Of a stretch of 49,120 nucleotides of DNA, positions 19,892 through 28,840 are shown piece after piece (the stretch's first letter is position 1; each line of letters opens with the position of its first letter). Source of the DNA: Gammaproteobacteria bacterium HGW-Gammaproteobacteria-1 (GTDB lineage: Bacteria > Pseudomonadota > Gammaproteobacteria > Thiohalomonadales > Thiohalomonadaceae); the NCBI GenBank assembly GCA_002840095.1, contig PGZL01000015.1, positions 25,757 to 74,876 of the forward strand. Reading direction: 5' to 3'. Both the position numbers and the translations under genes were made by a program. Under the pieces are notes generated by a model that was given only the letters and a program-made list of their open reading frames with translations, was not told the DNA's origin and did not search any database.

Positions 19892-20908
19892 ATGATCATC
19901 ATCATGAACAACCAGGTTGCCGACGCCCAGATCGATGCGGTGGTACAGCGCCTCAAGACCTGGGGTCTGGACAGCAACGTCTCCCGCGGCGTGGAGCGCA
20001 CCGTCATCGGCGCCATCGGCGACGAAAGCAAAATCGACAAGGAGCTGCTGCAGGCGCTGCCCGGCGTGGAGCAGGTTATTCGCGTGATGAAGCCGTACAA
20101 GATCGTGGCCCGTTCCTATCACCAGGAAGATACCGTCATCGACATCAAGGGCATCAAGCTGGGCGGCAGGAAGATTCAGGTCATCGGCGGCCCGTGCTCG
20201 GTGGAAACCCAGGTGCAGATGGATGAGGCGGCCAAGGGTGTCGCCGCGGCCGGCTGCAGCATGATGCGCGGCGGTGCCTTCAAACCCCGTACCAGCCCGT
20301 ATACCTTCCAGGGCGCCGGCGTCGAGGGACTGGAAATGTTCCGCAAGGCAGCCGACAAGTACAATCTGCCCGTCGTGACCGAACTGATGGACGTGCGCCA
20401 GATCGACGCCTTCATGCAGTACGACGTGGACGTGATCCAGATCGGCACGCGCAACATGCAGAATTTCGATCTGCTGAAGGAGGTCGGGCGCCTGCACAAG
20501 CCGGTGATCCTCAAGCGCGGTATGGCGGCGACCATTTCCGAGTGGCTGATGGCGGCGGAGTACATTGCCGCCGGCGGCAACCACGACATCATCTTCTGTG
20601 AGCGCGGCGTGCGCAGTTTCGAAACCTACTACCGCAACATGCTCGACGTCACCGCCATTCCGGTGCTGAAGAAGGAAACCCACCTGCCCGTGATCATCGA
20701 CCCCAGCCACGCCGGCGGCAAGGCCTGGATGGTGCCGGCCCTGTCGCGCGCGGCCATCGCCGCCGGTGCCGACGGTCTGCTGGTGGAAATGCACCCCAAT
20801 CCGTGCGAGGCGTGGTGCGACGCCGACCAGGCGCTCAACCCGCAGGAACTGATCGACCTGATGGGCCCGCTCAAGGGTATCGCCCAGGCCATCGGTCGCG
20901 AGCTCTGA
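19892..20908 (+). CDS. aroF: DAHP synthase, type I-beta with N-terminal ferredoxin-like domain
   Basis: A 338-residue 3-deoxy-7-phosphoheptulonate synthase, the first shikimate enzyme, joining PEP and erythrose-4-phosphate. The first ~70 residues (MIIIMNNQVAD, then GLDSNVSRG) form a regulatory ferredoxin-like domain; the barrel carries IGGPCSVE, GGAFKPRTSPY, IGTRNMQNF, LKRGM and PSHAGG. This is the Thermotoga/Bacillus subclass, not the E. coli AroFGH type. In Thermotoga this domain binds tyrosine, so feedback control is likely. It lies between hisC and tyrA, 31 bases after hisC, with GAGAGTG before the ATG. Confidence 0.93.
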   Translation: MIIIMNNQVADAQIDAVVQRLKTWGLDSNVSRGVERTVIGAIGDESKIDKELLQALPGVEQVIRVMKPYKIVARSYHQEDTVIDIKGIKLGGRKIQVIGGPCSVETQVQMDEAAKGVAAAGCSMMRGGAFKPRTSPYTFQGAGVEGLEMFRKAADKYNLPVVTELMDVRQIDAFMQYDVDVIQIGTRNMQNFDLLKEVGRLHKPVILKRGMAATISEWLMAAEYIAAGGNHDIIFCERGVRSFETYYRNMLDVTAIPVLKKETHLPVIIDPSHAGGKAWMVPALSRAAIAAGADGLLVEMHPNPCEAWCDADQALNPQELIDLMGPLKGIAQAIGREL

Positions 20909-20909
20909 G

Positions 20910-21767
20910 TTGATCGCGCGCCTTTGCATAGTCGGTGTCGGCCTCATCGGCGGTTCGCTGGCGCGGGCGCTGAAGGCAGCGGGTGCCGTTGGTGAAGTGA
21001 TCGGTTACGGCCGGGATCCTGCGCAATTGCAGCTGGCGCAGGAGCTGGGCGTGATCGATCGCGCCGAGACCGACATCGCCGCCGCATTGCAGGGGGCGGA
21101 TGTCGTTCTGGTGGCGGTGCCGGTAGGTGCCATGGAAGGCGTGTTGCGCGCCATGGCGCCGCATCTCGCCGCCGATACCATCGTTACCGACGTCGGCAGC
21201 ACCAAGGGTTCGGTGGTGGCGGCGGCGCAGCGTGTTTTCGGTGCGGTGCCGGCGCGTTTCGTGCCGGGCCATCCCATCGCCGGCACCGAACAGAGCGGGG
21301 TGGCGGCTTCCTCTGCCGAGCTCTACCACAAACGGCGCGTGATTCTGACGCCTTTGGCGCATACCGATGCCGCTGCCGTGGCAACGGTGCGCGCCCTGTG
21401 GCAGGCGGCGGGGGCCGAGGTGGTGGAGATGGAGGTGCGACACCACGACGAAGTGCTCGCAGCCACCAGCCATCTGCCCCATGTGCTGGCCTATACCCTG
21501 GTCGATACCCTGGCGCGGATGGAGGAGCACACGGAAATCTTCCGCTACGCGGCGGGCGGTTTCCGTGATTTCACCCGTATCGCCAGCAGCGACCCGCGCA
21601 TGTGGCACGACATCTGTCTGGCCAATCGCGATGCCATCCTTAAGGTAATGGATCGCTATGCAGCCGAACTGGCCGAAGTGCGTGGCGCCATCGAGCGCGG
21701 CGACGGCGCCGCGTTGCTGGCCACTTTTGGACGCGCCAAAAAGGCGCGCGACGAATTCAAGCAATAA
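20910..21767 (+). CDS. tyrA: Prephenate dehydrogenase TyrA
   Basis: A 285-residue monofunctional NAD-dependent prephenate dehydrogenase giving 4-hydroxyphenylpyruvate. GVGLIGGS forms the nucleotide motif at the N-terminus; DVGSTKG, GHPIAGTE and SHLPHVLAY are family signatures. The start is a TTG at 20910, two bases after the aroF stop, because no ATG or GTG exists before the Rossmann motif. The unusual start probably relies on coupling to aroF. In Pseudomonas TyrA is fused to AroA; here the two are separate, 13 bases apart. Confidence 0.94.
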   Translation: MIARLCIVGVGLIGGSLARALKAAGAVGEVIGYGRDPAQLQLAQELGVIDRAETDIAAALQGADVVLVAVPVGAMEGVLRAMAPHLAADTIVTDVGSTKGSVVAAAQRVFGAVPARFVPGHPIAGTEQSGVAASSAELYHKRRVILTPLAHTDAAAVATVRALWQAAGAEVVEMEVRHHDEVLAATSHLPHVLAYTLVDTLARMEEHTEIFRYAAGGFRDFTRIASSDPRMWHDICLANRDAILKVMDRYAAELAEVRGAIERGDGAALLATFGRAKKARDEFKQ

Positions 21768-21780
21768 CCGAAAACACACC

Positions 21781-23109
21781 ATGTCCAATAGCAGCGAAAG
21801 CAATCTCCTTTTCCGTGCCGCGCCCGGCGGCAAACTGAGCGGCCGCGTCCGCGTGCCCGGCGACAAGTCCATCTCGCACCGCTCCATCATGCTGGGTTCC
21901 CTGGCCGACGGCGTGACCGAAGTGAGCGGCTTTCTGGAAGGCGAGGACAATATCGCCACCCTGGAGGCGTTTCGCGCCATGGGGGTGCGGATCGAAGGTC
22001 CGGTGGACGGCCGCGTCACCGTGCATGGCGTCGGCATGCGCGGCCTGAAGGCTCCGGGCAAGCCGTTGTATCTGGGCAATTCCGGCACGTCCATGCGCCT
22101 CCTCTCCGGGCTGATGGCAGCACAGGCCTTCGATGTGGAGATGAGCGGCGATGCCTCGCTGTCCAAGCGGCCCATGAAGCGCGTCACCGATCCGCTGCGC
22201 CTGATGGGGGCGGTGGTGGAAACCACGGCGACGGGCACGCCGCCGCTCAGGGTCAAGGGCGGCCAGCCGCTCCAGGGCATCGACTACGTGATGCCCATGG
22301 CCAGCGCCCAGGTGAAGTCCTGCCTGCTGCTGGCGGGCCTGTATGCTGCGGGCAAGACCTGCGTCACCGAGCCGGCGCCGACCCGCGATCACACCGAGCG
22401 CATGCTGAGCGGCTTCGGCTATGCGGTGGAGCGCCAGGGCAACAGGGTTTGCGTCCAGGGCGGCGGCCATCTCAAGGCCTGTCGCATCGACGTGCCGGCC
22501 GACATCTCCTCCGCCACCTTTTTCATGGTGGGCGCCGCCATCGCAGCCGGTTCCGACATCACCCTGGAGCACGTGGGCATCAACCCGACGCGCGTCGGCG
22601 TGATCAACATCCTGCGCCTGATGGGGGCCAATCTGGAACTGCTCAACGAGCGCGAGGCAGGTGGCGAGCCGGTGGCCGACATCCGCATTCGTGCCGGCAG
22701 GCTCAAGGGGATCCGCATCCCCGAGGATCAGGTGCCGCTGGCCATCGACGAGTTCCCGGCGCTGTTCGTCGCCGCGGCCTGTGCCGAGGGCGAAACGGTG
22801 CTCACCGGCGCCGAGGAGCTGCGGGTGAAGGAGTCCGATCGTATCCAGGTGATGGCCGACGGCCTGGTTGCACTGGGGGTCGATGCCTGCGCCACGCCGG
22901 ACGGCATGGTGATCCGCGGCGGCCGCATCGGCGGCGGCCAGGTGGACAGCCACGGCGACCACCGCATCGCCATGTCCTTTGCCATGGCGGCTCTGGTCGC
23001 CTCCGGCCCCATCACCATCACCGACTGCGCCAACGTCAACACCTCGTTCCCCGGCTTCGTCGCCCTGGCCAACCGTACCGGTCTGGCACTGACCGAGGAG
23101 CTGGCGTGA
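21781..23109 (+). CDS. aroA: 3-phosphoshikimate 1-carboxyvinyltransferase (EPSP synthase)
   Basis: A 442-residue EPSP synthase, the sixth shikimate step. Motifs include VPGDKSISHRS at the N-terminus, LGNSGTSMRLLSG, GDASLSKRPMKRV, MASAQVKS and TRDHTERML. The LGNSGTSMR form and GDASLSKRPM resemble class II-like enzymes (Bacillus, Agrobacterium) more than E. coli LGNAGTAMR, so herbicide sensitivity cannot be assumed either way. The start has little Shine-Dalgarno sequence. Its stop TGA overlaps the cmk ATG by one base (TGATG). Confidence 0.96.
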   Translation: MSNSSESNLLFRAAPGGKLSGRVRVPGDKSISHRSIMLGSLADGVTEVSGFLEGEDNIATLEAFRAMGVRIEGPVDGRVTVHGVGMRGLKAPGKPLYLGNSGTSMRLLSGLMAAQAFDVEMSGDASLSKRPMKRVTDPLRLMGAVVETTATGTPPLRVKGGQPLQGIDYVMPMASAQVKSCLLLAGLYAAGKTCVTEPAPTRDHTERMLSGFGYAVERQGNRVCVQGGGHLKACRIDVPADISSATFFMVGAAIAAGSDITLEHVGINPTRVGVINILRLMGANLELLNEREAGGEPVADIRIRAGRLKGIRIPEDQVPLAIDEFPALFVAAACAEGETVLTGAEELRVKESDRIQVMADGLVALGVDACATPDGMVIRGGRIGGGQVDSHGDHRIAMSFAMAALVASGPITITDCANVNTSFPGFVALANRTGLALTEELA

Positions 23110-23792
23110 TGCCGGCCATCCCGGTCATCACCATCGACGGCCCCAGCGGGGTTGGGAAGGGGACCGTCAGCCAGTTGCTGACCCGCCGTTTCGGTTGGCA
23201 CTTTCTCGACAGCGGCGCCCTTTACCGCCTTACCGCCCTGGCGGCGCGGCGCCAGGGCGTGGCCTTCGATGACGTCGACGGCCTGGCCCGGGTGGCGCGG
23301 GAACTGGCGGTGGAGTTCCGCCCCCAGGAACAGGGTGATCTCATGATATTCCTTTTGGGACAAGAGGTTAGCAAGGATATCCGCACCGAACAGGCCGGTA
23401 ATGACGCCTCCCGCGTGGCCGCCGTACCGGCGGTGCGCGAGGCCTTGCTGGAGCGGCAGCGGGCGTTCCTGCAGCCGCCGGGACTGGTGGCCGACGGCCG
23501 CGATATGGGAACCACGGTGTTTCCGGCCGCCCCCCTGAAGATTTTCCTCACGGCCAGCGCCGAGGTGCGTGCGCAAAGGCGCTATAACCAGTTGAAGGAA
23601 AAGGGGTTCGATGCTAACCTACACAGTCTTTTCGTCGAGATCGCAGAACGTGACGAACGGGATCGCAACCGTACGGTGTCGCCGCTCAGGCCGGCAGCCG
23701 ATGCGGTGGTGATCGACACGTCGACGCTCGGTATCGATGAGGTACTGGCCGTGGTGCTGGCGGAATGCCGGAACCGGCTGGGAATGCAGTAG
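23109..23792 (+). CDS. cmk: Cytidylate kinase
   Basis: A 227-residue CMP/dCMP kinase. The P-loop GPSGVGKGT is at residues 11-19, followed by LDSGALYRL and the CMP-domain DGRDMGTTVFP; the lid region has ERDERDRNR. It overlaps aroA by one base. The order aroA-cmk-rpsA is widely conserved in gammaproteobacteria. A terminator-like hairpin follows before rpsA. Confidence 0.97.
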   Translation: MPAIPVITIDGPSGVGKGTVSQLLTRRFGWHFLDSGALYRLTALAARRQGVAFDDVDGLARVARELAVEFRPQEQGDLMIFLLGQEVSKDIRTEQAGNDASRVAAVPAVREALLERQRAFLQPPGLVADGRDMGTTVFPAAPLKIFLTASAEVRAQRRYNQLKEKGFDANLHSLFVEIAERDERDRNRTVSPLRPAADAVVIDTSTLGIDEVLAVVLAECRNRLGMQ

Positions 23793-23795
23793 GGG

Positions 23796-23831
23796 CTGCG
23801 GCCGCATCGGGCGGTGGCAGTTTATTTTTTT
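23796..23831 (+). terminator. Terminator between cmk and rpsA
   Basis: CTGC (23796-23799) and GCAG (23817-23820) close a hairpin whose inner stem pairs GCCGC with GCGGT, with one G-G mismatch. The run TTTATTTTTTT follows directly. It would separate rpsA expression from the aromatic operon, with an rpsA promoter or leader in the 70 bases that follow. Confidence 0.6.
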
Positions 23832-23900
23832 AACTTCAACCCGCGGCAGTATTGCGGTTCTACATAGGTCGTTCGCTGAACGGCAAGGGTTACGTGAGTG

Positions 23901-25577
23901 ATGAGCGAAAGCTTTGCAGAATTGTTTGAACAGAGTCTTGTCGGTTCCCAGATGCGCCCCGGCGCCATCATCACCGGCAAGGTAGTCCAGGTCGGTAACG
24001 ACGTTGTCGTCATCAACGCCGGTCTCAAGTCCGAAGGCGTGATTCCCGTCGAGCAGTTCTTGAATGAGAACGGCGAGCTCGAGGTTCAGGTCGGTGATGA
24101 GGTGGACGTTGCCCTGGAAATGGTCGAAGACGGTTTCGGCGCCACCCGCCTGTCCCGTGAAAAGGCCAAGCGTTCCGAGTCCTGGACCCGCCTGGAGCGT
24201 GCCTCCGAGGCCGGCGAGACCGTGGTCGGCCGCATCGTCGACAAGGTCAAGGGCGGTTTCACCGTCGACCTGAAGGACATCCGTGCCTTCCTGCCCGGTT
24301 CCCTGGTGGATGTGCGCCCGGTGCGCGATCCCTCCTACCTGGAAGGCAAGGACCTGGAATTCAAGGTCATCAAGCTCGATCGCAAGCGTAACAACGTTGT
24401 CGTGTCCCGTCGCGCCGTGGTGGAATCCGAGGGCAGCGAGGAGCGCGAAGCGCTGCTGGACGGCCTGCAGGAAGGCCAGGTGGTCAAGGGTATCGTCAAG
24501 AACCTCACCGACTACGGCGCCTTCGTGGATCTGGGCGGTATCGACGGCCTGCTGCACATCACCGACATGGCCTGGAAGCGCGTCAAGCATCCGTCCGAAG
24601 TGGTCAACGTCGGCGATGAAATCGACGTCAAGGTTCTCAAGTTCGATCGCGAGCGTACCCGCGTTTCCCTGGGCCTCAAGCAGCTGGGCGAGGATCCGTG
24701 GGAAGACATCACCCGCCGTTACCCGGTCGGCACCCGCATGTTCGGCAAGGTGACCAACCTGACCGACTACGGCTGCTTCGTTGAAATCGAAGAGGGTGTG
24801 GAAGGCCTGGTGCACGTCTCCGAGATGGACTGGACCAACAAGAACATCCATCCGTCCAAGGTTGTGCAGGTGGGCGACGAGGTGGAAGTCATGGTGCTGG
24901 ATATCGACGCCGAGCGCCGCCGCATCTCCCTCGGCATGAAGCAGTGCCAGGAAAATCCCTGGGACGCCTTCTCCTCCACCCACAACAAGGGCGACAAGGT
25001 CAGCGGCAAGATCAAGTCCATCACCGACTTCGGCATCTTCATCGGCCTGGAGGGCAGCATCGATGGTCTGATCCACCTGTCCGACATCGCCTGGAACGTC
25101 CCGGGTGAAGAGGCCGTGCGCAACTATGCCAAGGGCGACGAAGTCGAGGCCGTGATTCTGGCCATCGATCCGGAGCGCGAGCGCATCTCCCTCGGCATCA
25201 AGCAGATGGAGAAGGATCCGTTCTCCAACTACGTCGCCGAGCACCGCAAGGGCAGCGTGGTCAAGGGCATCGTGCGTGAAGTGGACGCCAAGGGTGCCAT
25301 CATCGATCTGGAAGAAGGCGTCGAAGGCTATCTGCGTGCCTCCGAACTGTCCCGCGACCGTGTCGAGGATGCCCGTACCCTGCTCAAGGCCGGTGAAGAG
25401 ATCGAAGCCAAGTTCATGGGCGTTGATCGCAAGAACCGCACCATCAGCCTGTCCGTCAAGGCGAAGGACAGCGAGGAGGAGGCGGAGGCCATGCAGGACT
25501 ACAATCGCGCCGCAGCGGCCGCCAACCCGACTCTGGGCGACCTGCTGAAGGAGCAGATGGAAAACAAGAACGACTAA
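23901..25577 (+). CDS. rpsA: 30S ribosomal protein S1
   Basis: A 558-residue S1 with six S1 RNA-binding repeats, one residue longer than E. coli S1. Repeats are marked by phrases such as [75 protein letters not shown] and [21 protein letters not shown]1 binds mRNA at the 30S platform during initiation. The ATG at 23901 is used; a GTG sits one codon earlier. As in other bacteria the ribosome site is weak (AAGGGT well upstream), consistent with autogenous control by S1. Confidence 0.98.
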   Translation: MSESFAELFEQSLVGSQMRPGAIITGKVVQVGNDVVVINAGLKSEGVIPVEQFLNENGELEVQVGDEVDVALEMVEDGFGATRLSREKAKRSESWTRLERASEAGETVVGRIVDKVKGGFTVDLKDIRAFLPGSLVDVRPVRDPSYLEGKDLEFKVIKLDRKRNNVVVSRRAVVESEGSEEREALLDGLQEGQVVKGIVKNLTDYGAFVDLGGIDGLLHITDMAWKRVKHPSEVVNVGDEIDVKVLKFDRERTRVSLGLKQLGEDPWEDITRRYPVGTRMFGKVTNLTDYGCFVEIEEGVEGLVHVSEMDWTNKNIHPSKVVQVGDEVEVMVLDIDAERRRISLGMKQCQENPWDAFSSTHNKGDKVSGKIKSITDFGIFIGLEGSIDGLIHLSDIAWNVPGEEAVRNYAKGDEVEAVILAIDPERERISLGIKQMEKDPFSNYVAEHRKGSVVKGIVREVDAKGAIIDLEEGVEGYLRASELSRDRVEDARTLLKAGEEIEAKFMGVDRKNRTISLSVKAKDSEEEAEAMQDYNRAAAAANPTLGDLLKEQMENKND

Positions 25578-25585
25578 GCTGAACT

Positions 25586-25620
25586 GGAAGGCCCGCCGCT
25601 GGCGGGCCTTCCCTTACTTT
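25586..25620 (+). terminator. Terminator or attenuator between rpsA and ihfB
   Basis: A perfect 12-bp stem (25586-25597 with 25601-25612) has a GCT loop and is followed by CTTACTTT. The T-tract is interrupted, so partial read-through into ihfB, which begins 11 bases later, is plausible. Confidence 0.6.
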
Positions 25621-25630
25621 GGGGATCCCC

Positions 25631-25927
25631 ATGACCAAATCGGAACTGATCGAGATCCTGGCGCGCAAGCAGCCCCAGCTCAATTCCAAGGACGTCGAAC
25701 TGGCAGTGAAGACCATCCTGGAACACATGGCACAGGTTCTGGCCAGTGGCGAGCGTATCGAGATTCGTGGGTTTGGCAGCTTTTCCCTGCACTATCGTCC
25801 GCCCCGTATCGGACGCAACCCGAAGACCGGCGAATCGGTCCAGTTGGGGGCCAAGTTCGTACCTCATTTCAAGCCCGGCAAGGAACTGCGTGAACGCGTT
25901 GATCTTGGGGCTGCTCTGGCGGAATAA
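25631..25927 (+). CDS. ihfB: Integration host factor subunit beta
   Basis: A 98-residue HU/IHF protein. It begins MTKSELIE like other IhfB proteins and carries [22 protein letters not shown], with the DNA-intercalating proline at P64. With IhfA (not in the window) it bends DNA sharply at specific sites. It follows rpsA as in E. coli. GGGGA precedes the ATG with good spacing. The 172 bases after it contain only weak hairpins and the lapA promoter candidate. Confidence 0.97.
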   Translation: MTKSELIEILARKQPQLNSKDVELAVKTILEHMAQVLASGERIEIRGFGSFSLHYRPPRIGRNPKTGESVQLGAKFVPHFKPGKELRERVDLGAALAE

Positions 25928-26016
25928 TCTTATCCTCCATTGCGGTATGGATACCGTATGCCACACGCGTCTGGTCTGACTGCCGCCATACGGCGCTCTT
26001 TGTAATTCGTCGAGCC

Positions 26017-26025
26017 TGGTAATAT
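26017..26025 (+). promoter_or_regulatory. Candidate extended -10 promoter of lapA-lapB
   Basis: TGGTAATAT (26017-26025) is an extended -10 element with five of six consensus bases. A -35 match is poor. It lies about 75 bases before the lapA ATG in an otherwise gene-free stretch. Confidence 0.4.
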
Positions 26026-26099
26026 CCTTGTATCTGCGCCTGCGGCGTAAGTCTGGGAATTTGAAACGGGGCGTACGCCCACATCATTACGGGGTCGAC

Positions 26100-26393
26100 A
26101 TGAAACGCCTTATCTTCCTGATCCTCTTCCTGTTGTTGCTGGCCATCGGCATCAGTTTCGCCGTGCACAATGCCGAACCCATCACCCTCAATTTCTATTT
26201 CGGCTCCCTGACCGGTCCGCTGTCACTCATTGTTGTTGTGGCGCTGGCGGTGGGCGCTTTGCTCGGTGTCGTCACCAGCGTACTGATGGTCTTTGGACAG
26301 CGGCGCAAGGCAGCGCGCCTGCAGCGCAAGCTTGACATGTGTGAACAGGAAATCCGCAACCTGCGCCACCTGCCCCTGCGCGACAAACACTGA
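26100..26393 (+). CDS. lapA: Lipopolysaccharide assembly protein LapA (DUF1049)
   Basis: A 97-residue inner-membrane protein with two hydrophobic helices (about residues 3-22 and 40-65) and a short charged cytoplasmic tail (QRRKAARLQRKL). The central AVHNAEPITLNFYFG is typical of the LapA/YciS family. In E. coli LapA is made with LapB, which it immediately precedes here. The ATG at 26100 follows GGGGT; a longer upstream start adds a basic stretch without family similarity. Confidence 0.93.
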   Translation: MKRLIFLILFLLLLAIGISFAVHNAEPITLNFYFGSLTGPLSLIVVVALAVGALLGVVTSVLMVFGQRRKAARLQRKLDMCEQEIRNLRHLPLRDKH

Positions 26394-26398
26394 ATACC

Positions 26399-27571
26399 AT
26401 GGGTGTCGAACTCCTCTTTCTGTTGTTGCCGATCGCCGCACTCTCCGGCTGGCTGCTGGGGCGACGCGAGACGCGGGACACGGAGGGACGCCAGTTCTCA
26501 CTGCTGTCCTCGGATTACTTCAAGGGACTCAATTTTCTGCTCAACGAGCAGCCGGACAAGGCCATCGAGGTCTTCATCCATATGCTCGAAGTCGACAGCG
26601 ACACGGTTGATACCCATTTTGCCGTCGGCAGCCTGTTCCGTCGCCGCGGCGAGGTGGATCGCGCAATTCGTATCCACCAGAACCTGATTGCACGGCCGAC
26701 CCTGAGTCGGCAGCAACGCGACCAAGCCCTGTATGAGCTGGGCACCGACTATATGCGCGCCGGTCTGCTGGATCGGGCGGAGAACCTGTTCCAGGAACTG
26801 GTGGCGGAAAGCACCTCACACCGGCAACAGGCACTCAGGCAGCTGTTGGACATCTATCAGCAGGAAAAGGACTGGTACAAGGCCATAGCGGTCGGCCAGC
26901 GCCTGCAGGGCATGGGCAACAGCGCGGTCAGTCCCATCATCGCGCAATTCTTCTGCGAGCAGGCGGAGCAGGCCTTGATGCTGGGCGAGCGTGACGAAGT
27001 ATTGCGCCTGGCACGGCGCGCCCTGGTGGAGGATCGTAACTGCGTTCGTGCCACCCTGCTGGAAGGGCGTATCGAGTTGGAGGCGGGATCGCACAAGTCG
27101 GCCGTGCGTATATTCAAGCGGGTCGAGCAGCAGGACCCCGCTTACTTGCCCGAAGTGATCGCGCCGTTGCAGGAGGCCTTTTTGCAACAGGGACGGGGCG
27201 GTGAAATGCTGACCTATCTGCGCGACATTCTGGCCCGCCACGGCGGAATATCGATCATGCTGGCGCTGGCCGAACTCATCCGCCAGCAACAGGGCGAAAA
27301 GGAAGCGGCAGTTTTCGTCACCGGCCACATGCGTGGTCATCCATCCATCCGCGGCATGGAACGATTGATTGACCTGAAACTGCTGTCCAGCGAGGGACAG
27401 GCCAGGGATGATTTGCTGATCCTGAAGGACCTCACGGATAAATTGCTGGAGAGCAAGCCGGTGTACTGTTGCAGCCAGTGCGGCTACAGCGGCAAGACCC
27501 TGGTCTGGCTGTGCCCCAGCTGCAAACAGTGGAACACCACCAAACCTATACATGGCATCGAAGGCGAGTAG
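26399..27571 (+). CDS. lapB: Lipopolysaccharide assembly protein LapB (YciM)
   Basis: A 390-residue LapB. An N-terminal membrane anchor (residues 3-20) is followed by a TPR superhelix (about 30-340) and a C-terminal rubredoxin-like zinc site with CSQC (C358, C361) and CPSC (C372, C375). LapB brings the LpxC deacetylase to FtsH for degradation and so sets lipid A output. It starts five bases after lapA, and pyrF follows, matching the lapA-lapB-pyrF order of enteric bacteria. Confidence 0.96.
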   Translation: MGVELLFLLLPIAALSGWLLGRRETRDTEGRQFSLLSSDYFKGLNFLLNEQPDKAIEVFIHMLEVDSDTVDTHFAVGSLFRRRGEVDRAIRIHQNLIARPTLSRQQRDQALYELGTDYMRAGLLDRAENLFQELVAESTSHRQQALRQLLDIYQQEKDWYKAIAVGQRLQGMGNSAVSPIIAQFFCEQAEQALMLGERDEVLRLARRALVEDRNCVRATLLEGRIELEAGSHKSAVRIFKRVEQQDPAYLPEVIAPLQEAFLQQGRGGEMLTYLRDILARHGGISIMLALAELIRQQQGEKEAAVFVTGHMRGHPSIRGMERLIDLKLLSSEGQARDDLLILKDLTDKLLESKPVYCCSQCGYSGKTLVWLCPSCKQWNTTKPIHGIEGE

Positions 27572-27607
27572 GTCCGGGTATAGGCCGGCCTAGCGGAGAC
27601 ATAGTTG

Positions 27608-28309
27608 ATGAAGAATCTTGGCCCACGCATCGTCATTGCGCTCGATTACGCGGAGCCGCGCCTGGCGCTGGAATTCGTCGAGCGGCTGGAGCCGTCGCGC
27701 TGCCGCCTGAAGGTCGGCAAGGAGCTGTTTACCCGTGGCGGGCCGCAACTGGTTGAAGGGCTGCGCAACAAGGGCTACGACATCTTTCTTGATCTGAAAT
27801 TTCACGACATTCCCAATACCGTGGCGGGCGCCTGCAGTGCAGCGGCCGACCTTGGGGTCTGGATGGTGAATGTGCATGCTCTGGGCGGCAGCCGCATGAT
27901 GACGGCCGCGCGCGAGGCGCTGGCCAAAAGTACTCATCGCCCCTTGCTGATTGCAGTGACCATACTCACCAGCATGGGCGGCGATGACTTGCGCGAAATC
28001 GGGTTGGGTGGAATGCCTGCAGACAATGTCGCCCGGCTGGCCGCGCTGGCTCAACAATCCGGTCTGGACGGTGTGGTGTGCTCGCCGCAGGAAGTTGCCA
28101 TGCTGCGCCAACAGGCCGGTACCGATTTTCGCCTGGTGACGCCGGGTATCCGACCGGCGTGGTCGGCCAAGGGCGACCAGACCCGAATAACGACTCCGGC
28201 CGATGCGGTACGGCTGGGTTCTGACTATCTGGTGATTGGGCGCCCGATCACCGCGGCCGAGGACCCCATGTCGGCGTTGGAGGTCATAGAGAAGGAGTTG
28301 GCCGGCTGA
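27608..28309 (+). CDS. pyrF: Orotidine-5'-phosphate decarboxylase
   Basis: A 233-residue OMP decarboxylase, the last step to UMP. The catalytic [10 protein letters not shown] is at residues 62-71 (D62, K64, D67) with the second-subunit Asp in the same motif; VTPGIRP and IGRPIT near the end bind phosphate. GGAG precedes the ATG; a TTG one codon earlier is the alternative. It lies 36 bases after lapB. Confidence 0.97.
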   Translation: MKNLGPRIVIALDYAEPRLALEFVERLEPSRCRLKVGKELFTRGGPQLVEGLRNKGYDIFLDLKFHDIPNTVAGACSAAADLGVWMVNVHALGGSRMMTAAREALAKSTHRPLLIAVTILTSMGGDDLREIGLGGMPADNVARLAALAQQSGLDGVVCSPQEVAMLRQQAGTDFRLVTPGIRPAWSAKGDQTRITTPADAVRLGSDYLVIGRPITAAEDPMSALEVIEKELAG

Positions 28310-28365
28310 GAACGACGTGCAGAAAATTCCTACAGCAAATTCAGCCATTTCGTAACGCAACACTC

Positions 28366-28394
28366 TTGTTTTGAGCAGGTCCTGTCGCTAGTTT
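28366..28394 (+). promoter_or_regulatory. Weak candidate promoter of the ComEA-like gene
   Basis: TTGTTT (28366-28371) and TAGTTT (28389-28394) are 17 bases apart, about 55 bases before the gene. The -10 match is poor, so this is tentative. Confidence 0.25.
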
Positions 28395-28402
28395 GACATG
28401 CG

Positions 28403-28424
28403 CACCGACCATTCCCGGTCGGTG
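28403..28424 (+). other. Hairpin in the leader of the ComEA-like gene
   Basis: CACCGACC (28403-28410) pairs perfectly with GGTCGGTG (28417-28424) around a six-base loop. No T-run follows. It could mark the end of the pyrF transcript or act in the leader of the next gene. Confidence 0.4.
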
Positions 28425-28456
28425 TCAGGGACAGTTTCAGTCACAGGAGTGAAATC

Positions 28457-28726
28457 ATGCATAAATCAGTCGTTGCTATCTTTGCCATATTTCTTCTCGC
28501 TCTCTCGGCGTTCACCCATGCCGCCCCGGTCGATATCAATACCGCCGACGCTGCTACTCTGGCACAAGCCATCAAGGGCGTTGGTGCCAAGCGGGCCGAT
28601 GCAATCGTGGCTTATCGCAAGGAGCATGGTCCGTTCAAATCGGTCGACGAACTGGCCAAAGTGCCGGGTATCGGCGCTAAAGTGGTGGAGGAAAACAGGC
28701 AGAATATCGCCGTCGGCAAGCAGTGA
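28457..28726 (+). CDS. ComEA-like helix-hairpin-helix DNA-binding protein
   Basis: An 89-residue exported protein: an N-terminal signal peptide (cleavage probably after THA, residue 22), then VDINTADAATLAQAIKGVGAKRADAIVAYR, the tandem helix-hairpin-helix fold of ComEA that binds double-stranded DNA without sequence preference. Short forms like this, with no membrane-anchored linker, are common in gammaproteobacteria and may act in periplasmic DNA uptake. AGGAG precedes the ATG. No other competence gene is beside it; the GspH/FimT pseudopilin 1.1 kb away is the only possible partner in the window. Confidence 0.9.
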   Translation: MHKSVVAIFAIFLLALSAFTHAAPVDINTADAATLAQAIKGVGAKRADAIVAYRKEHGPFKSVDELAKVPGIGAKVVEENRQNIAVGKQ

Positions 28727-28748
28727 GGCAAGGTGAGCCGTACCTCGC

Positions 28749-28785
28749 AAAAGCGCCCGCATTGCGGGCGCTTTCCTTTTGTTTT
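28749..28785 (+). terminator. Terminator of the ComEA-like gene
   Basis: AAAGCGCCCGC and GCGGGCGCTTT pair perfectly around ATT (28750-28774), followed by CCTTTTGTTTT. It begins about 22 bases after the stop codon. Confidence 0.88.
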
Positions 28786-28808
28786 CACGTCGTTTGCTCC
28801 ACAATAAT
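28779..28808 (+). promoter_or_regulatory. Weak candidate promoter of galU
   Basis: TTGTTT (28779-28784) overlaps the preceding terminator's T-tract, and AATAAT (28803-28808) lies 18 bases further on. A start near 28815 gives a 25-base leader before galU. Confidence 0.3.
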
Positions 28809-28840
28809 CATCCCGCGGTTGCAGAGAGCAGGATGTATTC

